A DNA stretch of 64,000 bases, taken from the NCBI RefSeq assembly GCF_020833685.1, contig NZ_JACKZY010000004.1:62001-126000 (forward strand). Reading direction: 5' to 3'. The translations under genes and the position numbers were made by a program. Of this stretch, positions 28,958 through 38,279 are shown piece after piece. Position 1 is the first letter of the stretch. Each line of letters begins with the position of its first letter. The notes under the pieces were generated by a model that worked only from the letters and a program-made list of their open reading frames with translations, did not search any database and was not told the origin of the DNA. This DNA is from Nitratireductor sp. B36. GTDB taxonomy: Bacteria; Pseudomonadota; Alphaproteobacteria; Rhizobiales; Rhizobiaceae.

Positions 28958-29715
28958 GCTGGGGAAGGGTTATGCCGGGGGTGGTCATGATGAAGAACAC
29001 GACACGGAACGCATATCGGGCCAGGCTCGCCGGCACGGCAATTGTTATCTGCGCGGCTGTAGCCATGGCCGGCTGCGCCGCAAAGCGGGACTCGGTCATT
29101 GTGGGTTCCATACCGGATGACTATCGCACCAATCACCCGATCGTCATCTCGGAGAAGGCGCAGGAAATCGATCTGCCGATTGCCGCTTCAGCGCGTAAGA
29201 TGACACGGGACCAGATGGGCACACTGGCAGGTTTCATGAATGGATATGACCGCCGCTCCGGCGGCACGGTTTCCGTGCTTGTGCCGTCGGGTTCCGTCAA
29301 CGAGCTGGGCGCCTCCAACGTTGCGTCTCAGATCACCCGTTTGCTTCAGAAGCAGGGGGTTCCGCCGGAAAATATATCGGTGATCTCCTATCAGGCGCTT
29401 GCGCCGGACACGGCCCCGCCGATCCGGGTCTCCTATCCTGTCGTCAAGGCTTCCACCACGCCGTGTGGCCGTTGGCCGGAAGACATGCTGGAAACGACAG
29501 ATAACAAGCACTACGCGAATTTCGGCTGTTCCTTTCAAAACAACCTCGCCGCACAGGTCGCCAACCCCAATGATTTCCTTGGGCCGCGCAAGCAGGGCGA
29601 AATCGATGCCGAGAACCGAATGGGCGTGATCGACAAGTATCGTGGCGCTGAGAGCATTTATAAACCTGGCCAGGTGTCCGAAGACTTCCGGGCCACCAGA
29701 GAGATCGCGTACTAG
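28954..29715 (+). CDS. cpaD: Pilus assembly lipoprotein CpaD
   Basis: CpaD is an outer-membrane lipoprotein that helps the CpaC secretin. The lipobox is MAGC near residues 38-41. The body contains GGTVSVLVPSGSVNE and PCGRWPEDM with later FGCSFQNNLAAQVANPNDFLGPR, typical of CpaD. The ATG at 28954 overlaps the cpaC stop. An ATG at 28972, behind a GGGGAAGGG sequence, may be the real start and would give a more normal leader. Confidence 0.9.
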   Translation: MSWGRVMPGVVMMKNTTRNAYRARLAGTAIVICAAVAMAGCAAKRDSVIVGSIPDDYRTNHPIVISEKAQEIDLPIAASARKMTRDQMGTLAGFMNGYDRRSGGTVSVLVPSGSVNELGASNVASQITRLLQKQGVPPENISVISYQALAPDTAPPIRVSYPVVKASTTPCGRWPEDMLETTDNKHYANFGCSFQNNLAAQVANPNDFLGPRKQGEIDAENRMGVIDKYRGAESIYKPGQVSEDFRATREIAY

Positions 29716-29729
29716 GCGAGGGGCATGAC

Positions 29730-31010
29730 ATGAGCAATCTGGCCTATGAAACGGACCACGAGGATCTCGCTCCCGAGGATGGCGCGTCGCCAGCGCTTCA
29801 GAAGTTGCGGCCGATCCCGAGGATCTCGATCCAGGCATTCTGTGAGACGGACAGCGTTGCCAATCCGATCGAGCGGGCAGGCGAAGACCGCCGCATGGCG
29901 AAAACCCATCTCAAGGTGCACATGGGTGGTGTCGCGACGGCCGTTGAGTTTTATCAGACAGCGGCGACGCCGAACCTGGTTATTGTAGAATCCTCCAGCG
30001 AGCCGCGAGAATTGCTTGCCTCGCTGGAGCAGTTGGCGACGGTCTGCGACCCCTCCACGAAAGTCATCATCATCGGTCACTACAACGATGTCTGGCTGTA
30101 TCGGGAGCTGATCCGAGCAGGCATTTCCGAATATGTGGTCGCGCCGATCTCGATGGCGGACATTGTCAGCGTGATCGCGAACATCTTTGTCGATCCAGAA
30201 GCCGAGCCGCTTGGACACTCCATTGCGTTTATCGGTGCAAAGGGTGGGGTTGGTTCGTCCACCGTAGCCCACAATGTGGCGTGGTCGATTTCCAACCTGT
30301 TCGAGAACGAAGTCGTGGTCGCCGATTTGGATCTGCCTTTCGGCACGGCCAACATCAACTTTGATCAGGATCCTGCACAGGGCATCGCTGAAGCGGTGTT
30401 TTCGCCTGAGCGCATCGATGAGGTCTATCTGGATCGCTTGCTCGCCCAGTGTGCGGAAAGACTCTCCCTCCTGGCGGCGCCCTCGACACTCGACCGCGTG
30501 TATGATTTCGATCCCGAGGCTTTCGCGCAGATCATCGACACCACGCAACGCACGGCGCCGGTCCTGGTTCTCGATGTGCCGCATGCCTGGAATGGCTGGA
30601 CGAAGACAACCCTGGCGCAGGCGGACGAGATCGTCATCACGGCCACGCCCGATCTCGCCAATCTGCGCAATACGAAGAACCTGATCGACACGCTGAAGAA
30701 GCTGCGGCCCAACGACAAGCCGCCCGTTCTTCTGCTCAATCAGGCCGGCATCCCGAAGCGGCCCGAGATATCGCTGGAAGACTTTGCCGAACCGCTTGGC
30801 GTGACGCCGGCCGCGACCATTCCCTTCGAGCCGCAGCTGTTTGGCAATGCGGCCAACAACGGTCGCATGCTCGGCGAAATGGACGCCAACAGCCCGATTG
30901 TCGAGACAATCAATGAACTCGCCCATGTGCTGACGGGTCGGCGTGATGTGAAGCCGAAGAAGAAGAGTGGCTTGTCCGGCATCCTGGGCAGGTTGAAACG
31001 CAAAAGCTGA
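29730..31010 (+). CDS. cpaE: Pilus assembly ATPase/localisation protein CpaE (TadZ)
   Basis: CpaE/TadZ positions the Tad machine in the cell. The 426-residue protein has an N-terminal response-regulator-like domain (about 30-160) and a MinD/ParA-like ATPase domain with the deviant Walker A GAKGGVGSST near 170-180 and Walker A' region VVADLDLPFGTA. The final 20 residues are strongly basic (KPKKKSGLSG...RLKRKS). It follows cpaD by 14 bases. Confidence 0.93.
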   Translation: MSNLAYETDHEDLAPEDGASPALQKLRPIPRISIQAFCETDSVANPIERAGEDRRMAKTHLKVHMGGVATAVEFYQTAATPNLVIVESSSEPRELLASLEQLATVCDPSTKVIIIGHYNDVWLYRELIRAGISEYVVAPISMADIVSVIANIFVDPEAEPLGHSIAFIGAKGGVGSSTVAHNVAWSISNLFENEVVVADLDLPFGTANINFDQDPAQGIAEAVFSPERIDEVYLDRLLAQCAERLSLLAAPSTLDRVYDFDPEAFAQIIDTTQRTAPVLVLDVPHAWNGWTKTTLAQADEIVITATPDLANLRNTKNLIDTLKKLRPNDKPPVLLLNQAGIPKRPEISLEDFAEPLGVTPAATIPFEPQLFGNAANNGRMLGEMDANSPIVETINELAHVLTGRRDVKPKKKSGLSGILGRLKRKS

Positions 31011-31029
31011 TACGGATTGGTAGCGTCAG

Positions 31030-32547
31030 ATGTTCGGAAAGAGAGGGGCAGGCGTCCCGCATACCACAGCGCCGCACACCGAAACCCCGAAAACCTTTTC
31101 GGGCGGCACCGACGTATTGACGCCGGAACGGCCAGCTCCCGCGAGCCTGCAGAACACGGCGCCAGCGCCGCAGGAACCACCTCGGCCGCGTGTGGAGGCC
31201 CCCAGACCCACTCCATCCGCGCCACCCCCGCCGGCACGATCGCCTCAGCCCCCCCGCGTGCGCAGCGAATCTTATTACGACACCAAGAGCCAGGTGTTCT
31301 CGGCGCTGATCGAGACCATCGATCTCTCGCAACTCGCCAATCTCGATCCTGATAGCGCGCGCGAGGAAATCCGCGACATCGTCAACGATATCATCGCGAT
31401 CAAGAATTTCGCGATGTCCATCTCCGAGCAGGAAGAACTGCTCGAGGACATCTGCAACGATGTGTTGGGTTATGGTCCGCTCGAGCCGCTCCTGGCGCGA
31501 GACGATATCGCCGACATCATGGTCAACGGTGCCGAGCATGTTTACATCGAGGTGAACGGTAAGGTCGAACAGACCGGCGTACGCTTTCGCGACAACCAGC
31601 AGCTGCTCAACATCTGCCAGCGCATCGTCAGCCAGGTCGGCCGCCGCGTCGATGAATCAAGCCCGATCTGCGATGCGCGCCTGCCCGATGGTTCGCGTGT
31701 CAACGTCATCGCACCGCCACTTGCCATTGACGGCGCGTCGCTGACCATTCGTAAGTTCAAGAAGGACAAGCTGACGCTCGATCAGCTTGTGCGCTTCGGA
31801 GCCATCTCGCCGGAAGGCGCCGAGATTTTGAAGATCATCGGTCGCGTCCGCTGCAACGTTTTGATCTCGGGCGGCACGGGTTCGGGCAAGACGACGCTGC
31901 TGAACTGTCTGACCAGTTTCATTGATCTCGACGAGCGCATCATCACTTGCGAGGATTCCGCGGAGCTGCAGCTGCAGCAGCCGCATGTGGTCAGGCTAGA
32001 AACGCGCCCTCCCAACCTCGAAGGCGAGGGCGAGGTCACCATGCGCGACCTCGTACGCAACTGTCTGCGCATGCGCCCTGAGCGCATCATCGTGGGCGAG
32101 GTGCGCGGTCCAGAAGTCTTCGACCTGCTGCAGGCGATGAACACGGGCCATGACGGTTCGATGGGCACCATCCACTCCAACAATCCGCGCGAGTGTCTCA
32201 ATCGTATCGAATCCATGGTTGCCATGGGCGGTTTCACGCTGCCGCAGAAAACGGTGCGCGAAATCATCGTCGGCTCGGTCGACGTCATTATCCAGGCAAC
32301 GCGTCTGCGCGATGGCTCGCGCCGCATCACGCACGTCACCGAGGTGATCGGGATGGAAGGCGATGTGATCATCACGCAGGACCTCGTTCTCTATGACATG
32401 AAGGGCGAGGACGCGAACGGCAAGATCATTGGCGAGCACGTGTCGACCGGTATTGCACGGCCGCATTTCTGGGATCGTGCCCGGTATTATGGTGAAGAGC
32501 AGCGTCTGGCGAATGCGCTGGAAGCGATGGAACGGAAGACCGACTAA
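31030..32547 (+). CDS. cpaF: Pilus assembly secretion ATPase CpaF (TadA)
   Basis: CpaF is the GspE-superfamily hexameric ATPase that drives extension, and probably retraction, of Flp pili. The 505-residue protein begins with a Pro-rich, unstructured 75 residues, followed by the N-domain and the RecA-like ATPase with Walker [12 protein letters not shown] near 278-288, the Asp box and [12 protein letters not shown] (Walker B) and the His box [11 protein letters not shown]. It is 19 bases after cpaE. Confidence 0.96.
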   Translation: MFGKRGAGVPHTTAPHTETPKTFSGGTDVLTPERPAPASLQNTAPAPQEPPRPRVEAPRPTPSAPPPPARSPQPPRVRSESYYDTKSQVFSALIETIDLSQLANLDPDSAREEIRDIVNDIIAIKNFAMSISEQEELLEDICNDVLGYGPLEPLLARDDIADIMVNGAEHVYIEVNGKVEQTGVRFRDNQQLLNICQRIVSQVGRRVDESSPICDARLPDGSRVNVIAPPLAIDGASLTIRKFKKDKLTLDQLVRFGAISPEGAEILKIIGRVRCNVLISGGTGSGKTTLLNCLTSFIDLDERIITCEDSAELQLQQPHVVRLETRPPNLEGEGEVTMRDLVRNCLRMRPERIIVGEVRGPEVFDLLQAMNTGHDGSMGTIHSNNPRECLNRIESMVAMGGFTLPQKTVREIIVGSVDVIIQATRLRDGSRRITHVTEVIGMEGDVIITQDLVLYDMKGEDANGKIIGEHVSTGIARPHFWDRARYYGEEQRLANALEAMERKTD

Positions 32548-32588
32548 CGTGCCGGTGGCTTTCTGTTCCGGTTTGGGCAGGTAAATCC

Positions 32589-33602
32589 ATGTTTGGAATG
32601 GACATCACACTGATTGCGTTTGTTCTACTGGCCGGCTGCAGTGCCGGGGCGGTGGCTTATGCGCTGATGTTCAACAACATCACGGCAGAGAAAAAAGTCG
32701 GGCGCCGGCTGGACTCCGTCAAGCGGGCGCAGACTGATCAGGTCTCCATCAAAGCCTCGCGTGACCGTGTTGCCGAAACGGCGAAGCGCCGCAAATCCAT
32801 TCAGGACTCGCTGAAGGATCTGGAAGAGCGGCAGAAGAAACGCGACAGCAGGGTTCGCAAGCCCCCGCTCAAGATGCAGCTCAAACAGGCTGGGATGAAT
32901 GTGACACCGGAGCGGTTCTACATCATTTCGGCCATCTGCGGGTTGGTGTTCACCCTGGCGGTTTTCGTCATGGGTGCTCCGCTGCTTGTGCTGCCGGGGG
33001 CCTTGATTGTCGGGGCGCTGGGCTTGCCGCGCTGGTTTGTGTCCTGGCGCCGCCGTGGTCGCGTGAAGGCGTTTCTGAACGAGTTTCCAAATTCGCTCGA
33101 TGTGATCGTCCGTGCTGTAAAGTCGGGCTTGCCGATCAATGATGGCATACGCTTGATCGCCAGTGAGGCTCAGGAACCTGTGCGCACCGAGTTTCGCCGG
33201 ATCGTGGAAGCCCAGCAAATGGGCGTTTCAACACCGGAGGCTTGCGTACGCATGGGCGAAACGATGCCGTGTCCGGAAGCGAACTTCTTTGGCATTGTCA
33301 TTCAGATTCAGTCTCAGGCGGGCGGCAATCTCTCCGAAGCACTGTCAAACCTGTCTCGCGTTCTCCGCAACCGCAAGAAAATGAAGGCGAAGGTGCAGGC
33401 GCTGTCGATGGAGGCCAAGGCATCGGCCGTAATCATCGGGGCTCTGCCTTTCGTCGTCGCTTTCCTCGTCTACCTAACCAGCCCGAGCTACATCATCCCG
33501 CTCTTTACCACCAGCGCGGGGCATCTGATTCTCGGCTTCGCTGCCATGTGGATGACGATCGGCATTCTCGTGATGCGGAACATGATCAATTTCGAGGTTT
33601 AG
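32589..33602 (+). CDS. tadB: Tad pilus inner-membrane platform protein TadB
   Basis: The 337-residue protein is of the T2SSF (GspF/PilC) family: an N-terminal helix, a basic cytoplasmic region, a helix pair near 110-150, the T2SSF domain (about 160-290) with EFPNSLDVIVRAVKSGLP, and two C-terminal helices. Together with TadC it anchors CpaF and assembles pilin. It lies between cpaF and tadC, with 41- and 3-base gaps. Confidence 0.93.
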   Translation: MFGMDITLIAFVLLAGCSAGAVAYALMFNNITAEKKVGRRLDSVKRAQTDQVSIKASRDRVAETAKRRKSIQDSLKDLEERQKKRDSRVRKPPLKMQLKQAGMNVTPERFYIISAICGLVFTLAVFVMGAPLLVLPGALIVGALGLPRWFVSWRRRGRVKAFLNEFPNSLDVIVRAVKSGLPINDGIRLIASEAQEPVRTEFRRIVEAQQMGVSTPEACVRMGETMPCPEANFFGIVIQIQSQAGGNLSEALSNLSRVLRNRKKMKAKVQALSMEAKASAVIIGALPFVVAFLVYLTSPSYIIPLFTTSAGHLILGFAAMWMTIGILVMRNMINFEV

Positions 33603-33605
33603 ACA

Positions 33606-34595
33606 ATGCCTTCAAACGTCATCGGAAGTATTATCGAACCGAGTTTCCTGATCGCGCTTCTGGTCGCGGTGGCGGTTTTTGCCACTCTTTTCACGCTCCT
33701 GCCGGCTTTCGGCGGCGACCCGCTGAAAGCGCGCATGAAAAGTGTCGCGCTTGAGCGCGAGGAATTGCGGGCGCGGCAGCGCGCGCGTCTTGCCGCCGAA
33801 GCTGACAAGCGTCGCCGGGGCCTGCGCGAGCATCAGTCGGAAGGCATGCGCGCCATCGTCGACCGGCTCGATCTGCGCCGTGCGCTGGCCGATGACGCGG
33901 CGGTGGCGAAACTGCGCACGGCAGGCTTTCGAGGCCAGAATCCGCTGACGAAGTTTCTCTTCTTCCGGCTTATTCTCCCCTTCGTCACGCTGCTTCTCGC
34001 AATCGTCTATATTTTCGTCCTCGGAGGGCTTCCCGAACAGCCCTTGTTCGTGAAGCTTTTCGTTTGTGTTATTGCTGCCTATGCAGGCTTTTACGCACCT
34101 GTGCTCTATGTCAGCAATCTGGCTTCGAAGCGAAAGAAGTCGATCCAGATCGCGTGGCCCGACGCCCTTGATCTGATGTTGATCTGCGTTGAATCGGGCA
34201 TGTCCATCGAAGCGGCTTTTCGGCGCGTGGCAGACGAGATCGGCATTCAGTCGGTCCCGTTGGCCGAGGAGCTGGTGCTGACGAATGCGGAACTCTCCTT
34301 CCTCCAGGAACGTCGTCAGGCCTACGAGAACTTTGCTTCTCGTACAGGGCTCGAAACGGTGAAGAGCGTTACGCAGGCTTTGATCCAGGCCGAGCGCTAC
34401 GGCACGCCGGTGAGCCATGCCCTTCGGGTGCTTGCAGACGAAAGCCGGGAAATGCGGATGAACGAGGCGGAAAAGAAGGCTGCGGCTCTACCGCCGAAAC
34501 TCACCGTTCCCATGATCCTCTTCTTCATTCCCGTTCTGTTTGCCGTAATTCTCGGGCCGGCAGGCATCCAGATCAAGCAACAGGGGCTGTTCTAA
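33606..34595 (+). CDS. tadC: Tad pilus inner-membrane platform protein TadC
   Basis: This is the second T2SSF-family platform protein (329 residues), with the motif WPDALDLMLICVESGMSIEAAF near 180-200 and the C-terminal PPKLTVPMILFFIPVLFAVILGPAG helix. It is the last gene of the cpaB-tadC operon and ends 7 bases before a strong bidirectional terminator. Confidence 0.93.
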   Translation: MPSNVIGSIIEPSFLIALLVAVAVFATLFTLLPAFGGDPLKARMKSVALEREELRARQRARLAAEADKRRRGLREHQSEGMRAIVDRLDLRRALADDAAVAKLRTAGFRGQNPLTKFLFFRLILPFVTLLLAIVYIFVLGGLPEQPLFVKLFVCVIAAYAGFYAPVLYVSNLASKRKKSIQIAWPDALDLMLICVESGMSIEAAFRRVADEIGIQSVPLAEELVLTNAELSFLQERRQAYENFASRTGLETVKSVTQALIQAERYGTPVSHALRVLADESREMRMNEAEKKAAALPPKLTVPMILFFIPVLFAVILGPAGIQIKQQGLF

Positions 34596-34602
34596 GCGCA
34601 CC

Positions 34603-34629
34603 AAAAAGGCCGCTCGAAGCGGCCTTTTT
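34603..34629. terminator. Bidirectional terminator between tadC and the tadD-like gene
   Basis: A perfect 12-bp stem (AAAAAGGCCGCT with AGCGGCCTTTTT) around the 3-base loop CGA gives a T-run on both strands, so it can end transcripts from both converging genes. Confidence 0.9.
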
Positions 34630-34655
34630 AATTCTGTTCTCATTTGAAAGCGTTG

Positions 34656-35480
34656 CTACTGGCGCTTCTTTTTTTCGTCGTCCGAGATCTGGCTCCACGC
34701 ATTCTGCTGCGCGAGCATGGAACGAAGATATGCAACATTGGCCTCGGCCTGCTCGGGCGAAAGCTCCTGCCGAGCCAGCTGTTCTGCTTCGTCAAAACGC
34801 CCCTGAAGCCCGACGACGAGCGCCAGGTTCTGCCGTACACGGCTGTCGGCACCGGAAGCCTGTACGGCTTGGCGCATATAGTGCTCGGCTGATTTCAGGT
34901 CACCTTCAAGCAGATACGACATGCCCATGTTCGAAAGCACGGAGGGTTCACCCGGCTTGAGGTTGAGAGCCTGACGATAAAGCGTCCGGGCTGCATCTTT
35001 CTGTCCGAGTTGATCCAGAATAGCACCCTCGGCTGATTGCAGCCGCCAATCGGGGTATTCCGGGGTCTGTGCCCGGCGTACCGCGTCGAGCGCTGGCTGA
35101 AGCTCACCGGCGGCAGCCAATGCCTTGCCATAAGCGGCCAGAACGTCGCGGTCCTTGGGGTGGTCGATCGCAAGTTTGCGCATCACCGCGAGAGACTGGT
35201 CGACCCGCCCGGTCATCTGAAGGACAGAAGCGTATTGCAGTGCGGTGCCTTTGTCCTTGGTGTTCTGGGTGTAGGCGCGCCCAAGCGAATCGGCGGTGCC
35301 CCGCAGCTGCGATTCGCTCATCGCTGCAACATTGGACACCGGCTTGGGCGTACTGCGGCTAATCGAACCGGTTGTGATCCGATCCTTCGCGCAGCCAGCC
35401 ACTGACACCGCCATGATCAGCGCAATCGCCGTTGTGGTGATCCTGTTTACGGTTGCATTCGTGCGCCGTTCGGTAAACAT
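34656..35480 (-). CDS. tadD: TadD-like TPR lipoprotein of the Tad locus
   Basis: The 274-residue product has a lipobox VAGC near 27-30 and about five tetratricopeptide repeats between 55 and 245, with typical helices such as ALQYASVLQMTGRVDQSLAVMRKLAIDHP. TadD lipoproteins help secretin or pilus assembly in the outer membrane. It is convergent with tadC, and sits at the end of the pilus locus. A TPR protein of another function cannot be excluded, but position supports TadD. Confidence 0.82.
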   Translation of the reverse strand: MFTERRTNATVNRITTTAIALIMAVSVAGCAKDRITTGSISRSTPKPVSNVAAMSESQLRGTADSLGRAYTQNTKDKGTALQYASVLQMTGRVDQSLAVMRKLAIDHPKDRDVLAAYGKALAAAGELQPALDAVRRAQTPEYPDWRLQSAEGAILDQLGQKDAARTLYRQALNLKPGEPSVLSNMGMSYLLEGDLKSAEHYMRQAVQASGADSRVRQNLALVVGLQGRFDEAEQLARQELSPEQAEANVAYLRSMLAQQNAWSQISDDEKKKRQ

Positions 35481-35601
35481 CTGCGCGCGCCCTCCGGTTG
35501 GCTTCGGCCGTTTCCCGGCCCACTCTCACCAGAGAGAAATATTCTGTTAACCCTAACGGAGCGTTAAAACGCGCCGCAAAACGCAAATGAGGAGACACCA
35601 A

Positions 35602-36981
35602 ATGCCCGTCACGCTCCTGAACTCGCCAGAGGCTTCATCCTTGCCCGTATACGCGGTAGAGGCGGATGCCCTGGACGCCTGCCAGGCGCCAAAGGCAGCG
35701 ATCGCCTGGGCGAAGGCAAACGGCTTTTCAGGGGCTGCAGCCACGGTTTTGACGATACCGGGCGAGAGTGGCGCTTTGGCCGGTGCATTTTTCGGGCTTG
35801 GCAATTCAGATGCAGCCAACCCGCTGGCTGCCGGAGCGTTGGCACGGCAACTGCCGGAGGGCGATTGGCACTTTGCTGATGTGCCGAAACAGGCGGAACT
35901 TGCACTCCTCGGCCTGTTGCTCGGGTCCTATGCATTCACACGCTACGGTAAAAAGCCGCGCAATACACTTCGCTTCCGCGTGCCCGAAGGGGTTGATGCA
36001 AGTCGCGTCGAGCGGTTGGCCAACGGCTGCATTCTCGCACGCGATCTCATCAACACGCCTGCAGGCGATATGGGGCCTGATGCGCTTGAAGATGCCACCC
36101 GCGCACTCGCCTCGGAACATGGTGCGACGCTCTCAGTGACGCTTGGTGATGACCTTCTCAAGGAAAACCTGCCCATGATCCATGCGGTCGGCCGCGCTGC
36201 TGAAGCCGCACCACGTCTCCTCGATCTGAAATGGGGGCGGGAAAATGCGCCCAAGGTCACTCTTGTAGGCAAGGGGGTCTGTTTCGATACAGGCGGTCTC
36301 GATCTCAAACCCGCCGCCGGCATGTTGCTCATGAAGAAAGACATGGGCGGCGCCGCGAATGTGCTCGGCCTCGCTTCGATGATCATGGCGGCAAAGCTCG
36401 ATGTTCGCCTTCGTGTCCTCATCCCGGCAGTGGAGAACGCAGTCGCAGGAAATGCTTTCCGTCCGGGCGATGTGCTGACCAGCCGTAAGGGGCTCACCGT
36501 GGAGATCGGAAACACCGATGCCGAAGGGCGGCTGGTGCTTGCTGATGCGATGGCCCTGGCAGATGAGGAGGAACCGGAACTTCTGATAGACATGGCGACG
36601 TTGACCGGTGCGGCGCGCGTCGCGCTCGGGCCCGATGTGCCGCCTTTCTACACCGACAATGAGGCGCTTGCAGACGCCTTGGCCCAGGCCTCCGAGAGCG
36701 TTGCCGATCCACTCTGGCGCATGCCGCTGTGGAAGCCCTATCTCTCGCGTCTGGATTCTAAAATCGCCGACATCAACAATGTCTCACTCGATGGCTTCGC
36801 GGGCTCGCCCATTGCCGGCCTTTTCCTTGGCCGTTTTGTGGAGAAGGCGAAGAGCTGGGCGCATTTCGACATTTATGGCTGGAATCCGGCCGAAAAGCCG
36901 TATGCGCCGGTCGGCGGGGAGGCGCAGGGCATCCGCGCCATCGAACGCGTGCTTGTGCAGCGCTACGGAGCTGGAGCCTAG
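35602..36981 (+). CDS. Leucyl aminopeptidase family (M17) protein
   Basis: M17 peptidases remove N-terminal residues using two divalent metals. From the ATG at 35602, behind GAGGAGAC, the protein has 459 residues. Metal-binding and catalytic segments include GKGVCFDTGGLDLKP near 226-240, KKDMGGAANVLG and NTDAEGRLVLADA near 304-316. It probably acts in cytoplasmic peptide turnover. It is followed by the MarR-like and NlpC/P60 genes. Confidence 0.92.
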   Translation: MPVTLLNSPEASSLPVYAVEADALDACQAPKAAIAWAKANGFSGAAATVLTIPGESGALAGAFFGLGNSDAANPLAAGALARQLPEGDWHFADVPKQAELALLGLLLGSYAFTRYGKKPRNTLRFRVPEGVDASRVERLANGCILARDLINTPAGDMGPDALEDATRALASEHGATLSVTLGDDLLKENLPMIHAVGRAAEAAPRLLDLKWGRENAPKVTLVGKGVCFDTGGLDLKPAAGMLLMKKDMGGAANVLGLASMIMAAKLDVRLRVLIPAVENAVAGNAFRPGDVLTSRKGLTVEIGNTDAEGRLVLADAMALADEEEPELLIDMATLTGAARVALGPDVPPFYTDNEALADALAQASESVADPLWRMPLWKPYLSRLDSKIADINNVSLDGFAGSPIAGLFLGRFVEKAKSWAHFDIYGWNPAEKPYAPVGGEAQGIRAIERVLVQRYGAGA

Positions 36982-37077
36982 CGAAGAAGCGGCCGGCGCT
37001 TGCGCCGGCCTGTCTTTCACGGCATGAATGGAACGGAGCCGAAACGGTTATTCTCTCCCGCAAAGGCAGGCCCTGAA

Positions 37078-37428
37078 ATGTCCATCCAGCTGAGGCCAAG
37101 CCAGGCATTGCGTCTTTGGCAGCAGGTCAGCCTCGCCGAGGTTCGCGCCAAGGAACCGGACCTCACCGAGCGCCAGCTTGCCATCCTTCTTACGATCTAT
37201 CTGGATCCGCCTCCGCACACCGTGCGCGGCCTGGCCGGGAAACTGGATGTCTCCAAACCCGTCATCACCCGCGCCCTCGACACGATGGGCGCGCTCAAAC
37301 TCGTTTCCCGCCACCGCGACCCGAATGACCGCCGCAATGTCCTGATCAAGCGCACCGTCGAGGGCGCCCTGTTCGTGGAGCGGTTCGGCGATGTGGTGGT
37401 GGCAAAATCCGCGGAGCTACCCTTATGA
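37078..37428 (+). CDS. MarR-like winged-helix regulator
   Basis: The ATG at 37078 (MSIQLRPSQ) gives 116 residues. The winged helix includes TERQLAILLTIYLDPPPHTVRGLAGKLDVSKPVITRALDTMGALKLV, close to MarR proteins, and the wing RHRDPNDRRNVLIKRT. It is shorter than a full MarR protein because the C-terminal dimerisation helices are reduced. Its stop overlaps the start of the NlpC/P60 gene (ATGA), an unusual coupling of a regulator and a wall hydrolase. Confidence 0.85.
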   Translation: MSIQLRPSQALRLWQQVSLAEVRAKEPDLTERQLAILLTIYLDPPPHTVRGLAGKLDVSKPVITRALDTMGALKLVSRHRDPNDRRNVLIKRTVEGALFVERFGDVVVAKSAELPL

Positions 37429-38279
37429 CGACACTCGACCGCCGCCTGCACGCCCACCGACCGGATCTTGCCGATGCCCGCTTGGAGGGTAAGGTCGACG
37501 CAACCCGTTTCACGGCCGGCACACCCGCCCGCATTGGGACACCCGTTGCCGATGTGCACAGCGCTCCGCGTTCCGACGCAGGCATGGACACCCAGTTCCT
37601 CCACGGGGATGCGGTGCGCGTGTTCGAACAGCGCGAAGGCTGGGCCTGGGTGCAGGCAGAACACGATGGTTATGTCGGCTATGTAAGTACGAATGCACTT
37701 GCCGACACCGATTTCACGCCCACGCACCGCGTCACCGCCCAGCGCAGTTTTGTCTATCCCGAGCCGGAATTGAAGAAACCCGCAATCGCCGCTCACAGCA
37801 TGGGCGCCGCTGTCAGCGTGAGCGAGATTGTCGAAAACCGGGGTACGCAATATATGCTTCTCGCATCGGGTGGCGCGATGATTGCTGGCCACCTGCAACC
37901 TCTCGCCTCACACCAAGAGGACTACGTTACGGTCGCAGAAATCTTTCTGCACACACCCTATCTGTGGGGTGGAACGAGCGGTTTCGGCATTGATTGTTCC
38001 GGTCTGGTGCAGCTTTCCATGCGCATGGCCGGAAAAACCGTGCTCCGCGACACGGACATGCAGGCCGACAGCATCGGCACGCTGATTGATCCTGCCGAGA
38101 CCGCGGTTCAACGCGGCGATCTCGTTTTCTGGAAGGGCCATGTGGCCATCATGCTCGATCACGAGATGATGCTTCATGCCAACGGCAACACCATGACCGT
38201 CGCACGTGAGCCGCTGAGCGATGCCATCGAACGGATTGAACGGTTATACGGTCGTCCAACGCATTACCGTCGCCCTTAA
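37425..38279 (+). CDS. NlpC/P60 family peptidoglycan hydrolase
   Basis: These cysteine peptidases cut the gamma-D-Glu-diaminopimelate bond of the peptide stem. The 284-residue protein has two SH3-like segments (about 40-95 and 105-150) and a C-terminal NlpC/P60 domain with the catalytic Cys in GIDCSGLVQ near 191, His in WKGHVAIM near 241, and a third polar residue in LHANGNT. No signal peptide is evident, as in related rhizobial proteins, so it could act on cytoplasmic recycled muropeptides. Its TAA shares TTAA with the convergent ghrA stop. Confidence 0.9.
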   Translation: MTTLDRRLHAHRPDLADARLEGKVDATRFTAGTPARIGTPVADVHSAPRSDAGMDTQFLHGDAVRVFEQREGWAWVQAEHDGYVGYVSTNALADTDFTPTHRVTAQRSFVYPEPELKKPAIAAHSMGAAVSVSEIVENRGTQYMLLASGGAMIAGHLQPLASHQEDYVTVAEIFLHTPYLWGGTSGFGIDCSGLVQLSMRMAGKTVLRDTDMQADSIGTLIDPAETAVQRGDLVFWKGHVAIMLDHEMMLHANGNTMTVAREPLSDAIERIERLYGRPTHYRRP

